A DNA stretch of 12,019 bases from Clostridia bacterium (lineage in GTDB: Bacteria; Bacillota; Clostridia; Oscillospirales; CAG-272), in contig CAAFYZ010000005.1 of assembly GCA_900767415.1 (NCBI GenBank), forward strand, positions 1 through 12,019, in the 5' to 3' direction. The stretch's first letter is position 1. Each line of letters opens with the position of its first letter. Of the stretch, positions 6,501-12,019 are shown one piece after another. The translations under genes were made by a program, and so were the position numbers. The notes under the pieces were generated by a model. It was not told the DNA's origin and ran no database searches. It saw nothing but the letters and a program-made list of their open reading frames with translations.

Positions 6501-7833
6501 CCGTCTGATGTCGATTAACTCCGGCACCGCTTACGTCAAGGACAGAGTCTCCGCACTGGAAAAGATCGACAGTTACCTCGAGATAAACAGCGATACGCTG
6601 GATATCACGACGGATGAGTATAAGAAACTGATGGCGGATATCGACGCACAGCGCGTCGCCGTCGAGTTGGGAACGAGAGTGAAGAAGTTCGCCGACGCAA
6701 TTCAGCGTTTCGAACTTGCTCCTTCTCTTGCCGCGATGACCCGTCACTATGAGAACTGTGCGAGTATATACGGCGACGGCTTCGACCTCGATACCCTCTC
6801 CGCCTATCCCGACCTTCCCGACCTGATCCGCAAGTTCCAGGACCTGCGCACCAAGTTGGAAACGAAGACCAAAGAGACGAATTCCAAGAGCATCGTCGAA
6901 TGTATGGGTTACGTCGCGAAGTACGACAGAGAAGAATACGACGAGAAATACGAAGAGATCAACAAGTACATCGTGATCGTCCGCAACCTCGTCACGCCGA
7001 ACGAAGACGGCTCTCTTAAATACCAGGTCGGCTACCTCGGACTCTCCTCCGCTCTTCGCCTTTACGAAGAGGTCAACGGTTTCTTCTTCGAGAGACTGCA
7101 GCTTGAGCACATCGCAAAACTCTCTGCCGAACTGAACAAGTACACCACCCTCGACTCCTACATCGAAAAACTCGGTGTCTGCATCTTCATCCGCAACTAC
7201 GTCGCCACGAACGCCGTAGACCAGAACAACGCCGAGATCCGTCGCATCCTCGAGTCCTGTGCCGTGTTCGAAGAAGAACTCGGTCTGAAGGACGGCAAGG
7301 AAGATCCGGACCGCCCGAACTATCAGCTGGAAAAATACAAGAAGCTGATCGAGCAGAACACCGTCTACTTCGTCGATACCGTAAACCGCATGGTCTTCAT
7401 CGACGGCTATGCCGATCTGAAGAAGACGTACGACGATGTCATGAAGATCTACTACTACATGAACATCGACTCCGCCGAGGTGCAGGCGGCGCAGAAAGAA
7501 TTCGCAAAGTATGAGAACATTCTCCGCGAGATGGAGACGCACAGCGAACTCTTTATCAAAGCGATGGCTGCCTATGCCGCGGCACAGACCCCGACCGAGA
7601 AGTACAAGGCACTTTCCGCCGCGTACGGAGAGCTCTTCCTCGGTGCCAACGCACAGTACGACGGCATCTCCGACGCCATGGCAACCTACAAGGACGCCGC
7701 CGCCGCTTACAATGCAAAGGCGGATACCGTCAATGCGGAACTTGCCTCCACCGTTACGGTGATGTGCTCCGTAAGAGTGGAATACGACGCCGTGAAATAC
7801 GTGGTCGCCGCATTCAGAAAACGCTACGAGTGA
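3523..7833 (+). CDS. Giant secreted helical-repeat protein with an internal LamG/ConA-like jelly roll
   Basis: I do not recognise this 1436-residue protein as a named family. A signal peptide (KK at 5-6, hydrophobic 8-28, possible cleavage after AVA at 25-27) predicts export; the hydrophobic segment could also stay as an anchor. Residues 36-690 are acidic, alanine-rich helical repeats with a super-period near 114: the marker [CG]Y[FI][DE] recurs at 129, 243, 357 and 473, with a variant YSYD at 597. Residues about 700-900 look like a LamG/concanavalin-type beta-sandwich (TLTFENGAV, VMEFDVTSFG, GVWTHIAMTYNP, MIQMYVNYEKAG, GLRLGSNNS), with W754, W828, W865 and W867 as possible glycan-contacting residues. 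Residues 900-1436 return to helical hairpins. No LPXTG, SLH, dockerin or catalytic motif is visible. GGAGG 7 bases upstream fixes the start. It is cotranscribed with a predicted lyase, so a glycan-binding or scaffolding role is inferred, not shown. Confidence 0.9.
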   Translation: MKTLKKSLIALLIVAVTLSLAAVIAVAVSPTQGGTLAEVNALIEQVKAAPTAKEKATKLSAVSSYISSHEFPDTESEKVRDNFAKISSEVSDFTIREVDTRLAAVVRMTKAIEARVELNAIRALINGEGYIDPTAGVTGRLNDDIAVADACVDLMYIGLDEVDLIERGEVLLEFMNKIKKNPLNTASAYYSLYEEKKNAVVDKTVGLLYDELNAKLAIAENAEKTVDERLAAIADFRALCARCYFDTTSPEYKTLVDRCTVADGRIYLVKIAAAEALYDKGKLLKDACRALENSGLINNGAADSDKTKFFAEHEAVKKEVSDLLYAEATRLLHLAAAEDTADRPAALAEYDKYLADCYFDASESRYGALTVEKAAADAMVLLYAVTDKTDVVEQNKALKTLIVFLNKSTLNTATGLGKVFNDRYSGTAGVYEIVMSAFYNHMETLTNTLGDDTVDFNRAREAKETILALVADGYFESGTDRQKAFTTALSASERGFGGRAIDWANAELRAAMAMTDTVEKKTRIQNTKTSFESYGVKKYASPSTNDEIAFNDKYDTYTDTLFYAELDVLTDDLIAANDAGKDLSPFFAAINEHLATYSYDSESEDFAAYTAKVAPVKKAYGKKNLDEANALCAAAEEKTGADLLVAFRRVDKFHRTHEFYEDEDYLAFLTRLAALSERADAALAELKAKMDEDVPLSEYNDTSVTTLTFENGAVSGANTSAKNRVFIDMANGGCNSEKCMTIVYGEQKDTYYSWVVNAATQNVVMEFDVTSFGTIPSVLNFGSGANSTTKGRVFPTFFRFVTTGGRTDLYTKGGGKVLKEDILQPGVWTHIAMTYNPVTKMIQMYVNYEKAGEPYQEGTSGCTDWDWTEGLRLGSNNSAGTVSFDNLTNYVGTAPRTVDRFKNMSSEDKFLTFGTYLEKYQQNPEAMRITDVNYSYSQMSSLLQNYWSTITNSYITDDPALRHMVDVYRTTDKETIRKAMSTITFNGLKDLYDRLMSINSGTAYVKDRVSALEKIDSYLEINSDTLDITTDEYKKLMADIDAQRVAVELGTRVKKFADAIQRFELAPSLAAMTRHYENCASIYGDGFDLDTLSAYPDLPDLIRKFQDLRTKLETKTKETNSKSIVECMGYVAKYDREEYDEKYEEINKYIVIVRNLVTPNEDGSLKYQVGYLGLSSALRLYEEVNGFFFERLQLEHIAKLSAELNKYTTLDSYIEKLGVCIFIRNYVATNAVDQNNAEIRRILESCAVFEEELGLKDGKEDPDRPNYQLEKYKKLIEQNTVYFVDTVNRMVFIDGYADLKKTYDDVMKIYYYMNIDSAEVQAAQKEFAKYENILREMETHSELFIKAMAAYAAAQTPTEKYKALSAAYGELFLGANAQYDGISDAMATYKDAAAAYNAKADTVNAELASTVTVMCSVRVEYDAVKYVVAAFRKRYE

Positions 7834-7850
7834 GAATGACGAACGAATCT

Positions 7851-7878
7851 CCGATCCGGAGAAACTCCTCCGGATCGG
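7851..7878. promoter_or_regulatory. Intercistronic 10-bp perfect inverted repeat
   Basis: CCGATCCGGA (7851-7860) pairs perfectly with TCCGGATCGG (7869-7878) over an 8-base loop. It lies 17 bases after the first stop codon and 15 bases before the next AAAGGA site. No T run follows, so it is not a classical terminator. It could stabilise the 3' end of the upstream message, set the ratio of the two proteins, or be a protein-binding operator. Confidence 0.75.
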
Positions 7879-7908
7879 CAAGCCCAACATGAGAAAGGAT
7901 TATATTTT

Positions 7909-10900
7909 ATGAAGAAAATGAAATTTTCGGGGTGGCTGTCGCTTCTGCTGATTCTCTCGTTCCTCCTCTCCTTCGGTGTCGTTTTTGTCAGTGCGGACGG
8001 CTCGGAAGAGGAAACGACGAACGAGCCGAAGGCAGACCTCATGATACACCGCACCTTCGATGAAGGATGGGACTTCACGAACGGTCTGGTCGATGTAAGA
8101 AAAGAAAACAATTTCTTCATCGATTACGAGATGGATGCCGCCTACAACTACAATTACTTCTTCCGTATGGAAGCTTTGAACGCGCAGGACGGTTATTCAT
8201 CGCTTACGCTGACCCCCGCCTACAAGAATGCGACCGTCGTCGCCTTCGATGCGAAGTCGGACGACTATCCGGACAACGGTAAAATGTACTACCGCTCCGT
8301 GGATGCCGTCACGCACGCCCTCTTCGATATCAGAAAGGGCAGAGCACAGCTTTGGGGTATCGATATGGGCCCCGTGGATGAGAACTGGCGCCATTACGTA
8401 TTGATCTTCGACTGGGACGAGATGAAGGTAACGCTCAGAGTGGAAGGCCCCGGGCTGACCAACGACTTCGGCGTCTCGGTGGATAAGCTCGAGAGACAGG
8501 AAGAGATCCCGCACGGAAAAGGTCTTGACTACATCCGTATCGGTCAGGCGTCCGGCTGTACCGTCGGTCTCAGCTGGTGTCTTGACAACTTCTCGGTTCA
8601 CAACGGACCGAAGCGCGAGCTGACCGAAGAAGAATTCAAACAATACGGCTACGGTACCACTGTAAACGTCGATGCGGCGAAGACCGTGACGATTCTCGGC
8701 TCCGGCAGTTCTCAGAAGACGGACGTTTTTGAGAATATGCTCTGCATGAAGGTGGGTGTCAACTACGCCCTCCTGAAGCAGAAGCGCGTGCCGATCTTTG
8801 AAGACGGCAAGTACGGCGCCCCGGTGAAGATCGACGGCACGATCTATGTCCCGCTGGAAATCCTTCTGACCTATATCGGTTTTCCTTACTATGTCCACCC
8901 CGACGGACTGTCGTATGACATCTCGACGGGCACGAGCGCGACGTATCTTTCCGTCGGACGCGATACCGCCGTCGTGAACGGGAAGCGCATCAACCTGAAT
9001 GCCGCCCCCACCTACATCACCCAGAAGGTGAACGGGGAAGACAAGAGTTACCTCGCCATCGCGATGGACGACATCGAGCTTCTCTTCAGCGATAAGGATC
9101 ATCCCGAGTCATCCGTCTACCTTACCTATGACGAGCTCGGACTGATCATCGTCTGCGGCGTTGACAATGTCATGAACCGTAACAACGGGTTGACCGATAT
9201 GATGAATCTGATGAAGAAGTTCATCTTCGACAACCCGACGGGAGAACAGCTCTATAACGACGTAAAGACGAATACGAACAACTTCCAGCACCCCTATCTT
9301 TTGGTGCATCAGGATCGGTTCGACGAGCTGAAAGCGATCTACGACGCTCAGGTACCCACCGACCCGAACTACACGAGCCCCCTTCGTCCCTCTCTGCTCT
9401 CGCTTGTCAGACAGGCGTACAACATGTATAACAAATGGGCAGTGGTCGACGATGACGGTAACTACATCTCGCTGAAGCCCGAGAGAATCGCAAACGGCGA
9501 TCTGAAGAACCCGAACGACGTTCTCGGCAACTTCGGTTACGACCCCGCCGGCGGTCGTCTGAATGCCTCGGCTTCCATGATGAATCAGATTCAGAACTGG
9601 GCGTTCGCCTACCAGCTCACGCGGGACATCAACTTCGCGTATGCCGCCTACGACTATGCGATCGAAATGGGAAAATGGGATCACTGGGGTCCCGCCCACT
9701 TCCTGAACTGCGCAGACGCGACGGCACCCATCGCCCTGGCGTTCGACTGGCTCTACAATGCGTTCGACGAGATTTCGAAGACCGACCCGACGAGATCCCC
9801 CGTCGCGATTGCGGACATTATCTACACGCACGGTGTCTATCAGGGTTACAACGCGGTCGTCAACAACAGATGTGACTGGCCGAACACGATTACCAACTCC
9901 TTCCGTTACGACAACTTCACCAACAACTGGAACGCAGTGTGCTGCTCCGGTATGGTAATGGGTGCTCTCGCGATCCTTCAGTACGATCAGTATAAAGAGC
10001 AGTCCTGCCGTATGTCCGAGCTCTCCCTCTTCGCTCTCGGTGATCACGGTCTCGGTCAGTACGCGCCCGACGGCTCCTACATCGAGTCTCCGTCGTATTG
10101 GTCGTACGGTACGAACACCTTCTTCCGTCTGTGCGCTTCGCTGGAATCGGCGGCGGGCACCGACTACGGCTTCATGGATTGCTGGGGCATCGATACGACC
10201 TGCTACTTTGCGGTACAGAGTGAGTCGAGTGACTACGTTACGTGGAACTTCCACGACGGCGGCGCCGGCTCGCAGGACGGCTCCTACTTCATGTATGTCG
10301 GTACGCACTTCGGAGACGATAACCTCTGCGCCATTCGTGCGCATCAGCTTGCGAACGGTAAGTCCTTCGGTCAGTATGACCTTCTCTTCTACAACGACGA
10401 GGCGTCGAAGGGAAAACCGCAAATGTCTCTCGGCTACTACATGCAGGGTGCCGTCCAGGCATACACGATCCGCTCTTCCTGGGAGAAGAAATCCCTCTTC
10501 GCCGGTATCATGGGCGGTGAAGGAAACGTCGCACACGGTAACATCGACAGCGGCAACTTCATTTATGAAAATCTCGGTACCCGTTGGCTCGTCGACCTCG
10601 GCGGTGACGAGTATAACACCTACGGCTACTTCAGCACTAACTATCGTTACCGTTACTACCGTCTCGGTACAGAGGGCAGTAACGTCATGATGATCACGAG
10701 CGAGCAGGATGTCATGCCGTACGGTCAGCACCTGAACGAAAATACCATGATCACGAAACATCACGAGAACGAATACGGCGGGTATGCCATTCTGGATAAC
10801 CTTCCGGCATTCCGCGGATTCGTTACCTCGGCAGAGCGCGGTGTCATGCTGACGAACAACAACAAGACGGTGGTCGTGCAGGATGAAGTCCTCTTCGAGA

Positions 10901-11658
10901 AAGTAGAAGATGTCTACTGGTTTGCCCATACGCTGAAGGCATACAATCCCGAGATTTCCGCCGACGGAAAGACCGCGTACCTCTCCCGCTTTGTAAACGG
11001 TGTGAAGCAGGTTATCCGTCTCTCCCTTGTCACGAAGATCCGCGGACTGAAGTTTGAGGAGATGAGCGTTTACGAGTATGTCCTCGACACCACCTTCCGC
11101 ACCGATCTGAACGAGTCGGTTCTCGTTTACAACAAGTCGCCGGAATATAACCGCAGTCAGTTTACGAAGTTCGCGATCCACGGCGAGAACGTTCTGAACT
11201 TCAACGTCGCGGTCGTTATCGAAGAAGTGGATAAGGTTAACTCCACGATGCCCGTCAACTACACCTGGACGCCGATGGCACAGTGGGAACCCTACGAGTC
11301 CATGACTCCCGATACTCCCGTTGACCCCAATCCGTCCGACCCCGACATCGACCCGGATTACAACAACCTGAAGGAGAATACCTACACGAGATCCGATATG
11401 CTCGACGCCATGGATATCTTCCATGAGCTGGACGAAGAAGGCAAGATCTTCACGAGCCAGATCAAGGACGGTTATCTCGCCCTGTACGCCTCCTTCCGCG
11501 TCATGGAGAACAACCCCACGATGAGCGGAAATCGCTATCAGGAAGCCCTGCAGCGGTATAAGACCTATAAGGCAAAGTACGACCAGCACCTTGCCAACGT
11601 CAACGCAACGCAGAAGTCGATCCGCACACTCGGCTACTCGCTTATCGGTATGTATTAA
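7909..11658 (+). CDS. Secreted multidomain heparinase II/III-like polysaccharide lyase
   Basis: 1249-residue exported protein, predicted to cleave a uronic-acid polysaccharide by beta-elimination outside the cell. In order: signal peptide (1-29, cut after VSA); jelly-roll domain (about 43-232, NWRHYVLIFDWDE to WCLDNFSVHNGP); copper-amine-oxidase-N-like domain (about 280-395, IDGTIYVPLEILLTYIG and AVVNGKRINLN); alpha/alpha-toroid (about 460-760, NQIQNWAFAYQLT, NNWNAVCCSGMVMGALAIL, YAPDGSYIESPSYWSYG); beta-sandwich (about 770-1105, HGNIDSGNFIYENLG, RWLVDLGGDEYN, YRYYRLGTEGSN). A Pro/Asp linker (1134-1150) leads to a C-terminal helical segment (1156-1249). The motifs fit heparinase II/III-like proteins; Y730 or Y733 is a candidate catalytic tyrosine and H877 a candidate metal ligand. 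Family number and substrate cannot be assigned. AAAGGA 9 bases upstream supports the ATG at 7909. It follows the helical-repeat gene after 75 bases, likely in one operon. Confidence 0.88.
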   Translation: MKKMKFSGWLSLLLILSFLLSFGVVFVSADGSEEETTNEPKADLMIHRTFDEGWDFTNGLVDVRKENNFFIDYEMDAAYNYNYFFRMEALNAQDGYSSLTLTPAYKNATVVAFDAKSDDYPDNGKMYYRSVDAVTHALFDIRKGRAQLWGIDMGPVDENWRHYVLIFDWDEMKVTLRVEGPGLTNDFGVSVDKLERQEEIPHGKGLDYIRIGQASGCTVGLSWCLDNFSVHNGPKRELTEEEFKQYGYGTTVNVDAAKTVTILGSGSSQKTDVFENMLCMKVGVNYALLKQKRVPIFEDGKYGAPVKIDGTIYVPLEILLTYIGFPYYVHPDGLSYDISTGTSATYLSVGRDTAVVNGKRINLNAAPTYITQKVNGEDKSYLAIAMDDIELLFSDKDHPESSVYLTYDELGLIIVCGVDNVMNRNNGLTDMMNLMKKFIFDNPTGEQLYNDVKTNTNNFQHPYLLVHQDRFDELKAIYDAQVPTDPNYTSPLRPSLLSLVRQAYNMYNKWAVVDDDGNYISLKPERIANGDLKNPNDVLGNFGYDPAGGRLNASASMMNQIQNWAFAYQLTRDINFAYAAYDYAIEMGKWDHWGPAHFLNCADATAPIALAFDWLYNAFDEISKTDPTRSPVAIADIIYTHGVYQGYNAVVNNRCDWPNTITNSFRYDNFTNNWNAVCCSGMVMGALAILQYDQYKEQSCRMSELSLFALGDHGLGQYAPDGSYIESPSYWSYGTNTFFRLCASLESAAGTDYGFMDCWGIDTTCYFAVQSESSDYVTWNFHDGGAGSQDGSYFMYVGTHFGDDNLCAIRAHQLANGKSFGQYDLLFYNDEASKGKPQMSLGYYMQGAVQAYTIRSSWEKKSLFAGIMGGEGNVAHGNIDSGNFIYENLGTRWLVDLGGDEYNTYGYFSTNYRYRYYRLGTEGSNVMMITSEQDVMPYGQHLNENTMITKHHENEYGGYAILDNLPAFRGFVTSAERGVMLTNNNKTVVVQDEVLFEKVEDVYWFAHTLKAYNPEISADGKTAYLSRFVNGVKQVIRLSLVTKIRGLKFEEMSVYEYVLDTTFRTDLNESVLVYNKSPEYNRSQFTKFAIHGENVLNFNVAVVIEEVDKVNSTMPVNYTWTPMAQWEPYESMTPDTPVDPNPSDPDIDPDYNNLKENTYTRSDMLDAMDIFHELDEEGKIFTSQIKDGYLALYASFRVMENNPTMSGNRYQEALQRYKTYKAKYDQHLANVNATQKSIRTLGYSLIGMY

Positions 11659-11687
11659 ATCCGACCGCACCTTTCAAAACTTCAAGA

Positions 11688-11719
11688 AAACGGGCGGGCT
11701 CGCAAGAGCCCGCCTTTTT
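11688..11719 (+). terminator. Strong intrinsic terminator of the operon
   Basis: GGCGGGCTC (11693-11701) and GAGCCCGCC (11706-11714) form a perfect 9-bp stem closed by a GCAA tetraloop, followed by five T residues (11715-11719) and preceded by an A run that can extend pairing. It lies about 35 bases after the lyase stop codon and ends the two-gene transcript. Confidence 0.95.
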
Positions 11720-11807
11720 CGCACCCGTTTTTATCGACCTTTCGTCTTCGTCCCCTCGCCTGTTCTTTCACGTCTTCCGTCAGCAATCCCACCTTTGCTC
11801 ACCACCC

Positions 11808-11836
11808 GTAGGGGTCGGCGCCCCCGACGACCCGCA
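11808..11836. repeat. GC-rich palindromic core repeat, copy 3
   Basis: The core is identical to the two left-hand copies, in the same orientation, and is followed by ACGCTCGCTCTTG, which resembles the ACGCCTTCTTTC tail of copy 2. Flanking sequence upstream differs from the left-hand lead except for the CACCC joining it. Confidence 0.85.
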
Positions 11837-11890
11837 ACGCTCGCTCTTGTGCCCACCTCCCGTCAACATACCAACCTCCGCTCCCTTCGC

Positions 11891-11935
11891 CTTCTCCTGT
11901 TGGAGAAGGGGGACCGCTCCGCGGTGGATGAGGAG
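11891..11935. repeat. Double-hairpin intergenic repeat of a second type
   Basis: CTTCTCC (11891-11897) pairs with GGAGAAG (11902-11908) over TGTT, and ACCGC (11913-11917) pairs with GCGGT (11921-11925) over TCC, followed by GGATGAGGAGTG. The layout, a TTCTCC/GGAGAA stem, then GGGGACC, then a second GC-rich stem and GGATGAGG, matches a kind of small dispersed repeat I know from gut Clostridia genomes. Only one copy is present here. Its function is unknown. Confidence 0.7.
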
Positions 11936-11998
11936 TGTCTCTCTTTCTCGCCGACCTCTCGTCTTCGTATCGCTTTCGCTTTCCCCCTGTAGGGGTCG

Positions 11999-12019
11999 GC
12001 GCCCCCGACGACCCGCACG
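11999..12019. repeat. GC-rich palindromic core repeat, copy 4, reaching the window end
   Basis: GTAGGGGTCGGCG and the following bases match the other cores to the last base of the window, where ACCCGCACG also matches copy 1 past its core. The window therefore ends inside a repeat whose continuation could be the sequence seen at positions 70 onward. Confidence 0.85.

Larger units (their letters stand above)
11720..12019. repeat. Right-hand intergenic repeat mosaic
   Basis: This gene-free stretch is built from the same parts as the left end. Leads of the form CGACCT..CGTCTTCG start near 11736 and 11952; a CACCTCCCGTCAACATACC lead starts near 11854 and matches the left-hand CGACCTTCTGTCAACACAC. 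Palindromic cores sit at 11808-11836 and at the window end, and a different double-hairpin element sits at 11891-11935. The plus-strand frame crossing it is Arg/Leu/Pro-rich low complexity and starts inside the lyase gene, so it is not a gene. Confidence 0.85.

Noticed and set aside
3541..7890. Very long minus-strand open frame (1449 codons) opposite the large helical-repeat gene
   Set aside because: It is codon-aligned with the sense gene and results from the absence of TTA, CTA and TCA codons. It has no ribosome binding site or recognisable domain, while the sense frame has a signal peptide, promoter and RBS.
11395..11658. Dockerin at the lyase C-terminus
   Set aside because: The segment is helical, but I see no paired calcium-binding loops of the DxNxDG type.
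9109..11670. Long minus-strand frames (9109-11670 and 8197-9102) opposite the lyase gene
   Set aside because: Same codon-aligned artefact. They break exactly where the lyase uses TCA for serine, and the sense frame carries clear family motifs.
11591..11992. 133-codon plus-strand frame running from inside the lyase end into the right repeats
   Set aside because: It begins out of frame inside the lyase gene, crosses a strong terminator, and its remainder is translated repeat sequence.

Overview
The window looks like a stretch of Bacillota (class Clostridia) chromosome, probably from an uncultivated gut-type lineage. The evidence is near-consensus sigma-A promoters (TATAAT-type -10 boxes, 17-18 bp spacers), strong purine-rich ribosome binding sites, short U-tailed intrinsic terminators, GC-rich codon use, and GC-rich hairpin repeats between transcription units. 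The taxonomic placement is inference. No rRNA, tRNA, CRISPR array, transposase, integrase or phage gene was seen. Both ends of the window lie in the same family of intergenic repeats, so it may be one contig that broke at repeats.

Layout: (1) 1-301 is a gene-free repeat region: an 82/83-bp tandem duplication carrying a GC-rich palindrome, a CTCCCR hexamer tract, and the terminator of the first gene. (2) 302-1366 on the minus strand is nagA, N-acetylglucosamine-6-phosphate deacetylase. (3) 1367-1511 is a compact divergent promoter region serving nagA leftward and comM rightward. (4) 1512-3056 is comM/yifB, a Mg-chelatase-like AAA+ ATPase. (5) 3057-3522 is an AT-rich gap with a T-tailed hairpin and, at its right end, the promoter of the next pair. 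(6) 3523-7833 encodes a 1436-residue secreted helical-repeat protein interrupted by a LamG/concanavalin-like jelly roll. (7) 7909-11658 encodes a 1249-residue secreted multidomain protein with a heparinase II/III-type polysaccharide lyase core. (8) 11659-12019 has a strong terminator followed by more of the flanking repeat mosaic.

The two large genes look like one operon: one good promoter, a 75-bp gap holding a 10-bp perfect inverted repeat, and one strong terminator after the second gene. Both products are exported. Both carry a jelly-roll domain and helical-hairpin segments, and neither has an LPXTG, SLH or dockerin motif that I can see. The simplest reading is a surface or secreted pair in which the first protein is a long scaffold or binder and the second cleaves a uronic-acid-containing polysaccharide. 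That pairing is the most interesting content here. NagA could use N-acetylglucosamine released from such a glycan, but it is transcribed separately, and no transporter, unsaturated glucuronyl hydrolase or sulfatase is present to support the link.
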